A stretch of 64,000 nt of DNA from Brevibacterium casei CIP 102111 (GCF_900169275.1 NZ_FXZC01000002.1:248001-312000); one strand, 5' to 3'. Numbered from the stretch's first letter, positions 24,282 through 34,665 are shown. Notes: a model not told the origin generated them from the letters alone. Made by a program: numbers and translations.

Positions 24282-24845
24282 GTGAACACTCGACTCACCG
24301 TGCTCGCGGGGCCCACAGCGGTCGGAAAAGGCACCATCAGCAGCTACATCAGACAGCACCACCCCGAGATCTGGTTCTCGGTCTCCGCGACCACACGGCC
24401 CCGCCGCCCCGGCGAGATCGACGGTGTCCACTATCACTTCGTCTCCGACGACGAGTTCGACGGACTCATCGCCCGCGACGAGATGCTCGAATACGCCGTC
24501 GTCCACGGCCGGCACCGCTACGGCACTCCCGCCGCCCCGGTGCGGAGCAGGCTCGAGGCAGGAGTGCCCTCGCTCCTCGAGATCGACCTCCAGGGCGCCA
24601 GGCAGGTCAAGGCGAAGATGCCCGACGCCCTCTTCGTCTTCCTCGCCCCGCCGACATGGGAGGAGCTCGTGTGCCGCCTCACCGGTCGCGGGACCGAGTC
24701 CGCCGAGGAGCAGGAGCGGCGCCTGACCACGGCGCGGGCCGAACTCGCCGCCGAATCCGAGTTCGACGTCACCATCGTCAACGACAGCGTTCGCACTGCG
24801 GCCGAAGAACTCATACAATTGATGGGTATATCCACACTCGATTAG
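24282..24845 (+). CDS. gmk: Guanylate kinase
   Basis: A 187-residue GMP kinase. Walker A is GPTAVGKGT, the GMP-binding loop is [19 protein letters not shown], and [11 protein letters not shown] follows. The GTG at 24282 is 19 bases after the mihF stop; no strong ribosome-binding site is seen. The stop TAG directly touches the rpoZ start codon. Confidence 0.95.
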   Translation: MNTRLTVLAGPTAVGKGTISSYIRQHHPEIWFSVSATTRPRRPGEIDGVHYHFVSDDEFDGLIARDEMLEYAVVHGRHRYGTPAAPVRSRLEAGVPSLLEIDLQGARQVKAKMPDALFVFLAPPTWEELVCRLTGRGTESAEEQERRLTTARAELAAESEFDVTIVNDSVRTAAEELIQLMGISTLD

Positions 24846-25193
24846 ATGGGACACCCCTTGCCTGCTCAGCCTGAAGGCATCACCAATCCGCCGATCGACG
24901 AACTCCTCTCCGTCACCGGCTCGAAGTACGAACTCGTCTCCATCGCGGCCCAGCGAGCGCGTCAGATCAACTCCTACTACGCCCAGCTGCAGGAGGGTCT
25001 GCTCGAGAACGTCGGCCCCCTGGTCACCCCCGGCCCGAACGAGAAGCCGCTGTCGATCTCGCTGCGCGAGATCAACGAGGGCAAGATCGTCTCCCGTGAG
25101 ATCTCCGAATCCGACTTCGCCCCCGTCACGGTCGAGGAGACCGCGGAGACGAGCGTGAGCACCGACGGCGCGATCGACTTCAGCGACCAGTGA
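24846..25193 (+). CDS. rpoZ: RNA polymerase omega subunit
   Basis: A 115-residue omega subunit, which helps assemble the beta-prime subunit. The conserved core is NPPIDELL, then [20 protein letters not shown]. The tail is acidic and longer than in E. coli, as in other Actinobacteria. The start codon follows the gmk stop with no gap; a TTG four codons later is an alternative. It overlaps coaBC by GTGA. Confidence 0.94.
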   Translation: MGHPLPAQPEGITNPPIDELLSVTGSKYELVSIAAQRARQINSYYAQLQEGLLENVGPLVTPGPNEKPLSISLREINEGKIVSREISESDFAPVTVEETAETSVSTDGAIDFSDQ

Positions 25194-26443
25194 GAGTCGT
25201 CCTCGGAGTCGCCGGCGGGATCGCCGCATACAAGGCCGCCCATGTCATCCGGCGCCTCCGAGAGATCGGGCACACCGTCACGGTCGTGCCCACCCCCAGC
25301 GCCCTGGAGTTCGTCGGCGCCCCGACCTTCGAGGCGCTCTCGGGCCGGCCGGTGACCACCGATGTCTTCGACTTCGTCGACCAGGTCAACCACGTCCGCA
25401 TCGGCCAGGACGCCGACCTCGTCATCATCGCCCCGGCGACGGCGAACACGATTGCGAAGATCGCCGCCGGAATGGCCGACGACCTCCTCACCGCGACCGT
25501 GCTCACGACGACCGCCCCCGTCGTCGTCGCGCCCGCCATGCACACGGAGATGTGGCTCAACCCGGCGACCGTCGCGAACATCGCCACGCTGCGCTCGCGC
25601 GGAGTCCACATCCTCGAGCCCGCCGTCGGTCGGCTCACCGGCCCCGACTCCGGACCCGGGCGTCTGCCCGAACCGGAGGACATCGTCGCCTTCGCCCTCG
25701 CCGCGGTCGGATCCGATGAGCCCAGCGCCTCTGCACAGGGGGGAGCCCTGACCGGACGCCGGGTCGTCGTCAGCGCCGGCGGCACCCGGGAGGCCCTCGA
25801 CCCCGTCCGCTTCCTCGGCAACCGCTCCTCGGGCAAGCAGGGCATCGCCCTGGCCCGCGCCGCGCATGCCGCCGGTGCGGAGGTCGAGCTCGTCGCCGCC
25901 CACGTCGACACGGGTCTGCTCAGCGACCTTCCCGCCGACATCTCCATCACCCCCATCGAGTCGACGCTCGACCTCCAGGAGGCCATGGAGACCGCGCAGG
26001 CCTCCGCCGACGTCATCATCATGGCCGCCGCGGTCGCCGACTACCGTCCCGCCGAGGTGGGGGAGTCGAAGCTGAAGAAGTCCGGCGACGAGGGCATGCG
26101 CATCGACCTCGTCCAGAACCCCGACGTCCTCGCCGGGCTCGTCGCCTCCCGCCGACCCGGCCAGTTCATCGTCGGCTTCGCCGCCGAGACCGGAGACGCC
26201 ACCCACACCGCACACGAGTACGCGGTCGAGAAGTTCCGCCGCAAGGGAGCCGACCTCCTCGTCTTCAACGACGTCTCCGCCGACCGGGCCTTCGGCCACG
26301 ACGTCACCGAGGTCGTCGTCCTCGCCGCCGACGGGGACGAGGTCGTCGACGCAGCGAGGCTCGCGGGCACGAAGGACGATGTTGCGCAAAAGGTCACAGC
26401 CGTCATCGCCGAACGCCTCACCCCAGTAGAATCGACGCCGTGA
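25190..26443 (+). CDS. coaBC: Bifunctional phosphopantothenoylcysteine decarboxylase / phosphopantothenate-cysteine ligase
   Basis: A 417-residue CoaBC. The N-terminal flavoprotein domain ([14 protein letters not shown] and APAMHTEMW, the actinobacterial form of the PAMN motif) decarboxylates PPC. The C-terminal synthetase domain ([20 protein letters not shown] and the DLLVFNDVS segment) joins cysteine to phosphopantothenate with CTP. It overlaps rpoZ and metK by GTGA on both sides. Confidence 0.96.
   Translation: MRVVLGVAGGIAAYKAAHVIRRLREIGHTVTVVPTPSALEFVGAPTFEALSGRPVTTDVFDFVDQVNHVRIGQDADLVIIAPATANTIAKIAAGMADDLLTATVLTTTAPVVVAPAMHTEMWLNPATVANIATLRSRGVHILEPAVGRLTGPDSGPGRLPEPEDIVAFALAAVGSDEPSASAQGGALTGRRVVVSAGGTREALDPVRFLGNRSSGKQGIALARAAHAAGAEVELVAAHVDTGLLSDLPADISITPIESTLDLQEAMETAQASADVIIMAAAVADYRPAEVGESKLKKSGDEGMRIDLVQNPDVLAGLVASRRPGQFIVGFAAETGDATHTAHEYAVEKFRRKGADLLVFNDVSADRAFGHDVTEVVVLAADGDEVVDAARLAGTKDDVAQKVTAVIAERLTPVESTP
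26427..26432 (+). promoter_or_regulatory. -10 of a leaderless metK promoter (TAGAAT)
   Basis: TAGAAT inside the end of coaBC, seven bases before the metK GTG, with no Shine-Dalgarno in between. The metK gene would be read both from the operon and from its own leaderless message. Confidence 0.55.
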
Positions 26444-27642
26444 GTACATCCGAACTGCGCTACTTCTCCTCCGAATCCGTCACCGAAGGCCACCCCGACA
26501 AGATCTGCGACCAGATCAGCGACGCCGTCCTCGACGACCTCCTGGGCAAGGATCCCGATGCGAAGGTCGCCGTCGAGACGATGGTGACCACGGGACTCGT
26601 CCACGTCGCCGGCGAGGTCAACACCGACGCCTACGCCGACGTTGCCGGGATCGTCCGCAGCCTCATCACCGGCATCGGCTACGACTCCTCGGACACTGGT
26701 TTCGACGGACACTCGTGCGGCGTCTCGGTCTCGATCGGCAGCCAGTCGACGGACATCCACTCGGGGGTGACCAACCCGCTCGACTTCCGCGAGGCGCTCG
26801 AGACCGACCACGGCTCCTCCCTCGGCGCCGGCGACCAGGGGCTGATGTTCGGCTACGCCGACAACGCCACCGACGTCCTCATGCCGCTGCCCATCCACCT
26901 CGCCTCACGGATGGCCGAGAGGCTCAGCGAGGTCCGCAAGTCCGGTGAGCTCGACTACCTCCGCCCCGACGGGAAGACCCAGCTCACCCTCGGCTACGAC
27001 GGCGACACCGCCGTCTCGCTCGAGAACATCGTCGTCTCCACCCAGCATGCCGCCGGGATCGACCAGGAACAGCTCAAGGCCGACATCCGCGCACTTGTCA
27101 TCGACCCCATCGCCGATGCCTCGGGACTCGACCGGAGCGGCGAGAACGTCCACATCAACCCCGCCGGGCCCTTCGTCACCGGCGGGCCGATGGGTGATGC
27201 GGGACTGACGGGACGCAAGATCATCGTCGACACCTACGGCGGCTTCTCCCGCCACGGCGGCGGCGCGTTCTCCGGCAAGGATCCCTCGAAGGTCGACCGC
27301 TCCGCGGCCTACGCGATGCGCTGGGTGGCGAAGAACATCGTCGCCGCAGGACTCGCCGACCGCGCCGAGGTCCAGGTCTCCTACGCGATCGGGCGGGTCG
27401 ACCCGATGGGCCTCTACGTGGAGACCTTCGGCACCGAGAAGGTCGACCCCGCAGCGATCACCCGGGCCATCCGCGAGGTCTTCGACCTGCGCCCCGCGAT
27501 GATCATCCAGGAGCTCGACCTCCTCCGCCCGATCTACTCCCAGACCTCGACCTACGGTCACTTCGGCCGCGAGCTGCCCGACTTCACGTGGGAGCGCACG
27601 GACCGCGCGGACGACCTGCTCCGGGCCGTCTCGGCGAACTGA
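26440..27642 (+). CDS. metK: S-adenosylmethionine synthetase
   Basis: A 400-residue MetK making SAM from methionine and ATP. Signatures are [17 protein letters not shown], the ATP-site [11 protein letters not shown] and the P-loop-like [19 protein letters not shown]. The GTG start overlaps coaBC by four bases and also lies seven bases after a TAGAAT box. No SAM riboswitch can fit in the leader. Confidence 0.98.
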   Translation: MSTSELRYFSSESVTEGHPDKICDQISDAVLDDLLGKDPDAKVAVETMVTTGLVHVAGEVNTDAYADVAGIVRSLITGIGYDSSDTGFDGHSCGVSVSIGSQSTDIHSGVTNPLDFREALETDHGSSLGAGDQGLMFGYADNATDVLMPLPIHLASRMAERLSEVRKSGELDYLRPDGKTQLTLGYDGDTAVSLENIVVSTQHAAGIDQEQLKADIRALVIDPIADASGLDRSGENVHINPAGPFVTGGPMGDAGLTGRKIIVDTYGGFSRHGGGAFSGKDPSKVDRSAAYAMRWVAKNIVAAGLADRAEVQVSYAIGRVDPMGLYVETFGTEKVDPAAITRAIREVFDLRPAMIIQELDLLRPIYSQTSTYGHFGRELPDFTWERTDRADDLLRAVSAN

Positions 27643-27646
27643 GTTC

Positions 27647-29779
27647 GTGGACGAACCCCTCTTCTCCACCCCCACCACCGCGCTCGGCCAGGTCCCCGTC
27701 GCGGAGACTGATCCCGTCGCCCAGGTCCTCATCGACCATCCCGTCCCGCATCTCGCACGGACCTTCGACTACGCGGTGCCCGCCTCCCTCGCCGAGGCGG
27801 TCCGCCCCGGGGTGCGGGTGCGGGTGAAGTTCGCCGGGAAGCTGCGCGACGGATTCGTCCTCGCCAGGACGGCGACGAGCGACCACGTCGGACCGCTCGC
27901 CGTCATCGAACGGGTGACGAGTCCGATCACGGTGCTTTCGCCCGACCTCCTCGAACTCTGCGAAGCCGTGGCCACGCGGTACGCCGGCACCCTGCCCGAC
28001 GTGCTGCGTCTCGCCATCCCGCCCCGGCACGCTCGGGCGGAGAAGGCGGTGCTGCGCGCACTCGAGCACGCCGACGAGGAGGGTCCTGTCGGCGCGGAGG
28101 CCGCCGACAAGGCCGCCGCCGGTAAGGATGCCGCCCGCACAGAGACCGACGCTGCCGGCACGGAGACCGACGCCGCCGACACAGAGACCGCCGACACCGC
28201 CCCGGAGTCCGGCACCGACAGCGTGCTCGCCGCCCTCGGCGCGTGGGTCGCCGAGAGCGGCGACGAGGACCACGGCACCGCGCCCGCCGGCTCCGACCGG
28301 GCGCGCCTCGCACTCACGCTCACGCCCGGCAGGCTGCCGGGACTCGGCTGGATCACGGCGGGACTCGAAGCGGCCCAGGCGGCGCTCGCGCAGGGCAGGT
28401 CCGTGCTCTGGCTCGTCCCCGACCATCGGGAGATCGCCGTGCTGTCTGCGGCCCTGCGCGCCGAGATCGATCGCGGGAGGCTCACCGAGTTCACCGAACT
28501 CCATGCCGACCAGTCGCCTGAGCAGCGGTGGACGGCATGGCTGACCGGGCTGCTCGGGGGCACCCGGCTGCTCATCGGCACGCGTGCCGCCGCCTTCGCC
28601 CCGATGGTCGACCTCGGCCTCATCATCTGCACCGACGACGCCGACCAGAGCTACCTCGACCAGCACGCTCCCTACCCGCACGCGCGCGAGGTGTGCCTGC
28701 TCCGGTCGAACCTCGAGGACACCGGTCTCCTCTTCGTTGCGTTCGATCGCAGCGCCGAGGTCGAACGCCTCGTCGAGATCGGATGGCTGAGCGATGTCAG
28801 CCCTGCGGCGAACGCGCGCCGAGCGGGCTCACCGCGCGTCCTCGTCCCCGACGAGGAACGCGACCCCTATGCGTGGCAGCGCATCCCCAGCCGCGCTTGG
28901 GAGATCATGCGCCAGGCGCTGCGGCCGCGCGGGGACGAGACCGCGGGACCCGTCCTCGTCCAGGTGCCGCGGGCTGGGTACTACCCGGTCTTCGCGTGTG
29001 CCCGCTGCCAGGAGACCGCGCGCTGTCCCGTCTGCGAGTCCCCGCTGTCCACCCAGTCCGAGGTCGGCCCCTTCGCGTGCCGGACGTGCGGCTACCACTC
29101 CGAGACGTTCACGTGCGGCCGCTGCCGCTCCCATGAGGTCCGCTCGATCGTGCGCGGCCGCACACGCACCGTCGAGGAGCTGCGCCGGGCGCTGCCGGGT
29201 GTCGAGATCGTCGAATCCGGGGGAGAGGACATCCCCATCGCCGTCGACTTCGCCCCCCGCGTCGTCGTCGCCACCACCGGAGCCGAACCCTATGCGATCG
29301 GCGGGTATGCGGCCGGGATCCTGCTCGACTCCCTGTGGCCGGGACCGTGGATGCGCGCAAGCGATGAGGGGGTGCGGCGGCGGATGCGGGCGGCGTCGCT
29401 GGTGCGCTCACGCACCGATGGGGGAGTCGTCTACCTCGGCGACACCGATGAGGTCATCCGTACGGCACTGACGACGTTCGACCCCGCGGTGACGATGGCG
29501 AGGGCCCTGCACGATCGACGCGAGCTCGGCTTCCCGCCGTATAGGCGCATCGTCGAACTCGCCGGGGCCGGCACGGACATCGACGCCGTGCTCGCAGACG
29601 TCGACGTCCTCGAGGAGCTCATCCGCGACGATGACGAGGACGGTCAGCGGGTCGTCGCCGCCTACCCCATCGCTGCCGGCCCGGCCGTCGGTGCGCGGCT
29701 GGCCGAGATCACCGCCGCACGCTCGGCGAAGAAGCTGCCGCAGGTGCGCGTGCGCATCGACGATCCCCGGTCGCTGTGA
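27647..29779 (+). CDS. priA: PriA-like primosome protein with a degenerate helicase domain
   Basis: A 710-residue actinobacterial PriA homologue. The 3'-DNA-binding domain (IDHPVPHLARTFDYAVP) and the zinc domain with four CxxC pairs (about residues 451-493: CARC, CPVC, CRTC, CGRC) are intact. The helicase core is not: the Walker A GxGKT loop is missing (TPGRLPGLGWITAGL stands there) and the DEEH box reads DDAD. It probably keeps DNA and partner binding but no ATP-driven unwinding. An Ala/Thr/Asp/Glu-rich insert with TETDAA-type repeats lies at about residues 144-208. It starts four bases after metK at a GTG. Confidence 0.9.
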   Translation: MDEPLFSTPTTALGQVPVAETDPVAQVLIDHPVPHLARTFDYAVPASLAEAVRPGVRVRVKFAGKLRDGFVLARTATSDHVGPLAVIERVTSPITVLSPDLLELCEAVATRYAGTLPDVLRLAIPPRHARAEKAVLRALEHADEEGPVGAEAADKAAAGKDAARTETDAAGTETDAADTETADTAPESGTDSVLAALGAWVAESGDEDHGTAPAGSDRARLALTLTPGRLPGLGWITAGLEAAQAALAQGRSVLWLVPDHREIAVLSAALRAEIDRGRLTEFTELHADQSPEQRWTAWLTGLLGGTRLLIGTRAAAFAPMVDLGLIICTDDADQSYLDQHAPYPHAREVCLLRSNLEDTGLLFVAFDRSAEVERLVEIGWLSDVSPAANARRAGSPRVLVPDEERDPYAWQRIPSRAWEIMRQALRPRGDETAGPVLVQVPRAGYYPVFACARCQETARCPVCESPLSTQSEVGPFACRTCGYHSETFTCGRCRSHEVRSIVRGRTRTVEELRRALPGVEIVESGGEDIPIAVDFAPRVVVATTGAEPYAIGGYAAGILLDSLWPGPWMRASDEGVRRRMRAASLVRSRTDGGVVYLGDTDEVIRTALTTFDPAVTMARALHDRRELGFPPYRRIVELAGAGTDIDAVLADVDVLEELIRDDDEDGQRVVAAYPIAAGPAVGARLAEITAARSAKKLPQVRVRIDDPRSL

Positions 29780-29795
29780 GGCGCCGGGCACGGCG

Positions 29796-29801
29796 TAGAA
29801 T
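29796..29801 (+). promoter_or_regulatory. -10 of a leaderless fmt promoter (TAGAAT)
   Basis: TAGAAT ends eight bases before the fmt GTG, in the 30-base gap after priA. No Shine-Dalgarno sequence lies between. Confidence 0.55.
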
Positions 29802-29809
29802 CGACTTCC

Positions 29810-30757
29810 GTGGATATCGTCTTCGCCGGCACCCCTGACGTCGCCGTCCCCGCCCTCGAGGCCCTCGTCGACTCCGAGCACACGGTGCGCGCGGTCCTCA
29901 CCCGACCCGACGCCCCCGTCGGCCGCAAGCGCGTCCTCACCCCGTCCCCGGTCAAGGCCCGCGCGCTCGAGCTCGGTCTCGACGTCATCGAGGCCGACCG
30001 CCTCCGCGGGGAGGTCATCGCACGCCTGCGCTCCCTCGACGTCGATGCCGTCGCCGTCGTCGCCTTCGGGGCGATCGCCGGGCCCGCGGCACTGGCCACA
30101 GCCCGCCTCGGCTGGTTCAACCTCCACTTCTCCCTCCTGCCCTCCCACCGCGGGGCCGCACCCGTCCAGCGCGCCCTCATCGCCGGGGAAACCGTGAGCG
30201 GGGTGAGCGTCTTCCGCATCGACACGGGCATGGACACCGGGGACGTGCTGCGCACCCGCACCCTGCCGCTCGACCAGCCCGACGCCGCATCGGCGCTGGC
30301 CGCCTTCGCCGAGGCGGGCGCGCACGAACTCGTCGCGGCCGTCGACGACCTCGCGGCGGGGACTGCGACCTTCACCCCGCAGGCCGAGCTCATCGCCGGC
30401 GGGGCGCAGCCGAGCCATGCCGAGAAGATCACCGCCGCCGACGCCCGCCTCGACCTCAGCCGTCCCGTCGCCGAGGTCATCGCCCGCTCCCGCGGGGTCA
30501 GCCCCGCCCCCGGCCCGTGGGTCGAGATCGACGGGCGCCGGACGAAGCTCTTCGGCCTCACCCCCGCCCCCGCCGAGACCGCGCCGCCCGAGGCGGGACT
30601 GCTCCGCGCGGGGACGACCGGGGCCGTGCTCGGCGCCGGCGACGGCTGGGCAGGCGTGAGCGAGATTCAGCCCTTCGGCAAGGGTCGGATGCCCGCCGCC
30701 GACTACCTGCGCGGGCACGGCGAGGTCCGCATCGACACCGAACCCGAGGAGGCCTGA
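29810..30757 (+). CDS. fmt: Methionyl-tRNA formyltransferase
   Basis: A 315-residue enzyme that formylates initiator Met-tRNA with 10-formyl-THF. The catalytic Asn-His stretch is FNLHFSLLPSHRGAAPVQ, the catalytic Asp is in DTGMDTGDVL, and the C-terminal tRNA-binding domain is complete. The GTG at 29810 is eight bases after a TAGAAT box. No def gene is adjacent. Its stop directly precedes the rsmB start. Confidence 0.96.
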   Translation: MDIVFAGTPDVAVPALEALVDSEHTVRAVLTRPDAPVGRKRVLTPSPVKARALELGLDVIEADRLRGEVIARLRSLDVDAVAVVAFGAIAGPAALATARLGWFNLHFSLLPSHRGAAPVQRALIAGETVSGVSVFRIDTGMDTGDVLRTRTLPLDQPDAASALAAFAEAGAHELVAAVDDLAAGTATFTPQAELIAGGAQPSHAEKITAADARLDLSRPVAEVIARSRGVSPAPGPWVEIDGRRTKLFGLTPAPAETAPPEAGLLRAGTTGAVLGAGDGWAGVSEIQPFGKGRMPAADYLRGHGEVRIDTEPEEA

Positions 30758-32122
30758 GTGGCCGTCAAACCCAACCTGCCCCGCCGCCTCGCATGGGAGG
30801 TGCTCGTCGACGTCGCGACCGAGGACGCGTACGCGAACCTGCTCCTGCCCGCGAAGCTCGCACGCACGCACGTGAGCGGCCAGGACGCCGCCTTCGCGAC
30901 CGAACTCACGTACGGCACCCTGCGCGGGCAGGAGTTCTACGACGCCGTCATCGAGAAGGCGGCCGGCCGACCCGTGTCCGCGATCGACCCCGAACCGCTC
31001 GCCGCGATGCGGATGGGCGCCCACCAGGTGCTCGCGATGCGCGTGCCCGACCACGCAGCGGTCGCCGAGACCGTCGGGGTCGTCAAGCGCTCGGCCCCGC
31101 GCACGGCCGGATTCGTCAACGCCGTCCTCCGCCGGATCGCCGAAGCCGATCGTGACACGTGGCTCGAGCGGGTCTCCGCGGGCCTGTCGGAGACCGGGCG
31201 CCGGGCGGTCGAGCACTCCCACCCCGAATGGGTCGTCCGCGCGCTCACCCAGGCGCTCAAGGGCCACGGTCGCGACGCCGCGGAGATCGACACGCTGCTC
31301 ACCGCCGACAACGCCCCTGCCCAGGTCGCCGTCACCGCCCTGCCCGGACTCCTCGACCGGGCCGAGCTGCCCGGTGTCCCGACCCCGCTCTCACCCGTCG
31401 GCGTCCACCTCGACGACACCGTTCCCCGCGACGTGCCCGCGATCGCCGAGGGCCGCGCCCGCGTCCAGGACGAGGGCTCGGCGCTCGTCGCCCTCGCCCT
31501 GGCCCACGTGAGCGCCCCGGACGGTCCGTGGGCCGACCTCTGCGCCGGACCCGGTGGCAAGGCCGCTCTGCTCGCCGCGACCGCCCGAGCCGAGGGTGAG
31601 GTGCTCGCGGCCTTCGACTCGAGCCCGCACCGCGTCTCCCTCGTCGAGACCTCCACGCAGGCGCTGGAGAACGTCACCGTCGCCGTCGCCGACGCCAGGG
31701 ACGCGACGGGACCGTACGCGAAGGTCCTCGTCGACGTCCCCTGCACGGGGCTCGGCGCGCTCCGCCGTCGCCCCGAGGCCCGCTATCGGCGCCGCCCCGA
31801 GGACGTCAACGCGCTGGCCGGGCTGCAGCGGGAGATCCTCACCGCAGCGCTCGACGCGTGCGCCCCCGGCGGCGTCGTCGCCTACTCGACGTGCTCGCCC
31901 CACTACGCCGAGACCGTCCTCGTCGTCGACGACGTCCTGCGTTCGCGCGGTGAGACGGTCGAGGTCCTCGACGCCCCCGCCGTCCTCGCCGAGGTCACCG
32001 GCGCAGAGGCGGAGTCGTTCGCCTCGGTGGGCCGGGGCTCCGGAGGCTTCGCCCAACTCTGGCCCCACGTCCACGACACCGACGGAATGTTCCTGGCCCT
32101 GCTTCGAAAGGCACCCCTGTGA
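30758..32122 (+). CDS. rsmB: 16S rRNA (cytosine-967-C5)-methyltransferase
   Basis: A 454-residue RsmB/Sun-type enzyme. The N-terminal NusB-like RNA-binding domain ([19 protein letters not shown]) is followed by a SAM-dependent methyltransferase domain with the SAM loop [14 protein letters not shown] and the two catalytic cysteines in [15 protein letters not shown] and [10 protein letters not shown]. The GTG start touches the fmt stop. It overlaps rpe by GTGA. Confidence 0.95.
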   Translation: MAVKPNLPRRLAWEVLVDVATEDAYANLLLPAKLARTHVSGQDAAFATELTYGTLRGQEFYDAVIEKAAGRPVSAIDPEPLAAMRMGAHQVLAMRVPDHAAVAETVGVVKRSAPRTAGFVNAVLRRIAEADRDTWLERVSAGLSETGRRAVEHSHPEWVVRALTQALKGHGRDAAEIDTLLTADNAPAQVAVTALPGLLDRAELPGVPTPLSPVGVHLDDTVPRDVPAIAEGRARVQDEGSALVALALAHVSAPDGPWADLCAGPGGKAALLAATARAEGEVLAAFDSSPHRVSLVETSTQALENVTVAVADARDATGPYAKVLVDVPCTGLGALRRRPEARYRRRPEDVNALAGLQREILTAALDACAPGGVVAYSTCSPHYAETVLVVDDVLRSRGETVEVLDAPAVLAEVTGAEAESFASVGRGSGGFAQLWPHVHDTDGMFLALLRKAPL

Positions 32123-32778
32123 TCGAGATCAACCCGAGCATCCTCTCCGCCGACTTCTCCGACCTCCGCGGGGAGCTGGAGAGGATCGCGACGGCCGACA
32201 TGGCGCACATCGACGTCATGGACAACCACTTCGTGCCCAACCTCACGTTCGGCCCGCCCGTCGTCGAGAGGATCCAGGAGATCAGCCCGATCCCGCTCGA
32301 CGCGCACCTCATGATCGACGACGCCGACCGGAATGCCCCCGTCTATGCGGAGATCGGGTGCGCCTCGGTGACCTTCCACGCCGAGGCGGCCGCCGCCCCC
32401 GTGCGCCTGGCCCGGGAGCTGCGCCGCCTCGGAGCGCGGGCGAGCCTCGCGCTCAAACCGGCGACCCCGATCGAACCGTACGTCGACCTCCTCGGCGAGT
32501 TCGACCAGATTCTCATCATGACCGTCGAACCCGGCTTCGGGGGGCAGAAGTTCCTCGACGTGTGCCTGCCGAAGATCCGCCGCACCCGGGAGGCGATCTC
32601 GGAGGCGAACCTCGAGATCCGCCTCCAGGTCGACGGCGGTGTCTCCGCCTCCACCGTCGAGCGCGTCGTCGACGCCGGGGCCGACGTCCTCGTCGCCGGC
32701 TCCGCGGTCTACGGCGCCGAGGACGCCGCGGCCGCGATCGCACAGCTGCGGACGCTCGCCGCCGCCCACGCCCACTAG
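32119..32778 (+). CDS. rpe: Ribulose-phosphate 3-epimerase
   Basis: A 219-residue TIM-barrel enzyme of the pentose phosphate pathway. It has [13 protein letters not shown], the metal-binding [17 protein letters not shown] with catalytic Asp, [12 protein letters not shown] and VDGGVS with the second Asp. In many Actinobacteria rpe heads the riboflavin gene cluster, but here a single transporter gene follows. Confidence 0.96.
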   Translation: MIEINPSILSADFSDLRGELERIATADMAHIDVMDNHFVPNLTFGPPVVERIQEISPIPLDAHLMIDDADRNAPVYAEIGCASVTFHAEAAAAPVRLARELRRLGARASLALKPATPIEPYVDLLGEFDQILIMTVEPGFGGQKFLDVCLPKIRRTREAISEANLEIRLQVDGGVSASTVERVVDAGADVLVAGSAVYGAEDAAAAIAQLRTLAAAHAH

Positions 32779-32809
32779 CGACCGCACCGACGAGAGAACC
32801 GAGACGACG

Positions 32810-33487
32810 ATGGAATTCCTCAGCTGGCTCAACACTCCGGCGTTCGAACTGCTCGGCAAGCCGGTGCCGTACTCCGACCTCTTCGGCAACATCTGCGCCC
32901 TCGCCACGGTCGTCCTCGCCCTGCGCCGGAACATCCTCTCCTGGCCGGTGCAGATCCTCGGCTCGATCCTCCTCTTCTCCGCCTCGATCTCCGCCGGGCT
33001 CGGTGGCAACGCCTCCCGCCAGGTCGTCATCATCGTCGCGGCGATCTGGGGGTGGACGCAGTGGCGGAAGTCACAGGAGAACTCCGGTGAGGTCGTCGTC
33101 CGCTGGGCGACGTGGAAGGAGCGGGTCGGGATCATCGCGGCCCTCGTCATCGGCACTGCGGTCTTCGGCTGGATCCTCTCCGTGGGCGGATGGTCGTGGA
33201 ACCCGTACCCCGACGCCTACATCTTCATCGGCTCCCTCGTCGCGATGTACGCCCAGGGCCGGGCGGTCGTCGAGTTCTGGTTCGTCTGGCTCGCCGTCGA
33301 CCTCGTCGGCATCCCGCTCGCCGTGGCAGGCGGCCTCGTCTTCTCCGGCGCCGTCTACCTCATCTTCCTCGTCATGGTCATCCTCGGACTCATCGACTGG
33401 GCGAAGCGCTCGAAGCAGACGATCTCGGCGCCCCACCTCGGCGCGACCGACGTCACCCGCGGCCCCGAGGAGTCGTCCGGGACCTGA
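32810..33487 (+). CDS. PnuC-family vitamin transporter (possible riboflavin-type PnuX/RibM)
   Basis: A 225-residue membrane protein with about seven helices and the PnuC-type tryptophan-rich segments (AAIWGWTQWRKSQ and FVWLAVDLVGIPLAV). PnuC proteins move nicotinamide riboside by facilitated diffusion, while the actinobacterial members PnuX/RibM carry riboflavin. The location between rpe and hisE, where relatives often keep rib genes, makes riboflavin uptake a fair guess, but no FMN riboswitch fits in the 31-base gap and the substrate cannot be read from sequence. ATG at 32810; ribosome-binding site weak. Confidence 0.85.
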   Translation: MEFLSWLNTPAFELLGKPVPYSDLFGNICALATVVLALRRNILSWPVQILGSILLFSASISAGLGGNASRQVVIIVAAIWGWTQWRKSQENSGEVVVRWATWKERVGIIAALVIGTAVFGWILSVGGWSWNPYPDAYIFIGSLVAMYAQGRAVVEFWFVWLAVDLVGIPLAVAGGLVFSGAVYLIFLVMVILGLIDWAKRSKQTISAPHLGATDVTRGPEESSGT

Positions 33488-33519
33488 GACCCCGCGAGGG
33501 CGGGACGGCGGCTATGGTC

Positions 33520-33525
33520 TACCCT
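33520..33525 (+). promoter_or_regulatory. Possible -10 of a leaderless hisE promoter (TACCCT)
   Basis: TACCCT ends seven bases before the hisE GTG, the same geometry as at aroC and metK. TATGGT at 33513 is an alternative -10. No Shine-Dalgarno sequence is seen before hisE. Confidence 0.4.
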
Positions 33526-33532
33526 GGATCGG

Positions 33533-33796
33533 GTGAAGACCTTCGATTCTCTCTACGCCGAACTCCTCCAGAAGTCCCTCGACCGCCCCGCGGGGTCGAA
33601 GACCGTCGCCGAACTCGACGCCGGAGTCCATGCGATCGGCAAGAAGGTCGTCGAGGAGGCCGCCGAGGTGTGGATGGCCGCGGAGTACGAGTCGAAGGAC
33701 GAACTCGCCGGGGAGATCTCACAGCTGCTCTACCATCTCCAGGTGCTCATGATCGCCAAGGACGTGAGCCTCGACGACGTCAACGCCCACCTGTGA
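33533..33796 (+). CDS. hisE: Phosphoribosyl-ATP pyrophosphatase
   Basis: An 87-residue all-alpha MazG-like NTP pyrophosphohydrolase, the second step of histidine synthesis. The conserved [11 protein letters not shown] and [17 protein letters not shown] (metal-binding acidic helix) are present. It is a stand-alone HisE, not fused to HisI, which is a separate gene downstream. The hisE-hisG pair is standard in Actinobacteria. Confidence 0.95.
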   Translation: MKTFDSLYAELLQKSLDRPAGSKTVAELDAGVHAIGKKVVEEAAEVWMAAEYESKDELAGEISQLLYHLQVLMIAKDVSLDDVNAHL

Positions 33797-33825
33797 CCTC
33801 CCGTCCCACCTCCGCAAAGGACGCC

Positions 33826-34665
33826 ATGCTGCGTGTAGCCGTGCCCAACAAGGGCATCCTCTCCGAAGCCGCCACCGACATGCTCAGCGAAGCCGGATAC
33901 TCGACCCGCCGCGGGTCGAAGACCCTCGTCCACCGTGATGAGACCAACGGGGTCGAGTTCTTCTACCTCCGCCCTCGTGACATCGCCGTCTACGTCGGCT
34001 CCGGGATCCTCGACGCCGGCATCACCGGCCGTGACCTGCTCCTCGAGTCCCAGGCCCCCGCCGAGGAGGTCGTCGGCCTCGGCTTCGGCTCGTCCCGCTT
34101 CTTCTACGCCGGAGAGGCCGGACGCTTCTCCTCCGTCGACGAACTCGCCGGACTGCGGATCGCCACGAGCTTCCCGCACCTCGTCCAGTCCGACCTGAAG
34201 GCCCGCGGGATCGAGGCGACGACCGTGCAGCTCGACGGAGCCATCGAGGTCTCGATCCAACTCGGGGTCGCCGATGCCGTCGCCGACGTCGTCGAGACCG
34301 GCTCGACCCTGCGGGCAGCCGGCCTCGAGACCTTCGGCGAACCGCTGCTCGACTCCGAAGCCGTCCTCGTCCAGCGCGACGGAGCCGACTCCTCGGTCGA
34401 GGTGCTCCGCCGCCGCCTCGAATCGGTCATGGTCGCCCGGCAGTACGTCCTCGTCGACTACAACATCGAGGAGCGCCTCGTCCCCGAGGCGATCGCGCTC
34501 ACCCCCGGCCTCGAATCGCCGACGGTCTCCCCGCTGCAGGAGACCGGCTGGGTGGCCGTGCGGGTCATGGTCGAGGCGAAGGACGTCAACAATGTCATGG
34601 ACCGCCTCTACGCGGTCGGCGCGCGAGCGATTCTGGTGACGAGCATTGGCGCCTGCCGCATCTGA
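33826..34665 (+). CDS. hisG: ATP phosphoribosyltransferase, long form
   Basis: A 279-residue HisG, the first and feedback-controlled step of histidine synthesis. It starts MLRVAVPNKGILS after AAAGGA; a GTG at 33793 overlapping the hisE stop would add 11 residues. The phosphate-binding PRPP stretch DVVETGSTLRAAGLE is present. The C-terminal ACT-like regulatory domain (GWVAVRVMVEAKDVNNVMD) marks the long form that binds histidine itself and needs no HisZ. Confidence 0.96.
   Translation: MLRVAVPNKGILSEAATDMLSEAGYSTRRGSKTLVHRDETNGVEFFYLRPRDIAVYVGSGILDAGITGRDLLLESQAPAEEVVGLGFGSSRFFYAGEAGRFSSVDELAGLRIATSFPHLVQSDLKARGIEATTVQLDGAIEVSIQLGVADAVADVVETGSTLRAAGLETFGEPLLDSEAVLVQRDGADSSVEVLRRRLESVMVARQYVLVDYNIEERLVPEAIALTPGLESPTVSPLQETGWVAVRVMVEAKDVNNVMDRLYAVGARAILVTSIGACRI

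Noticed and set aside
32779-32809. FMN riboswitch before the PnuC-type gene
   Set aside because: The gap is 31 bases, far too short for the RFN element.
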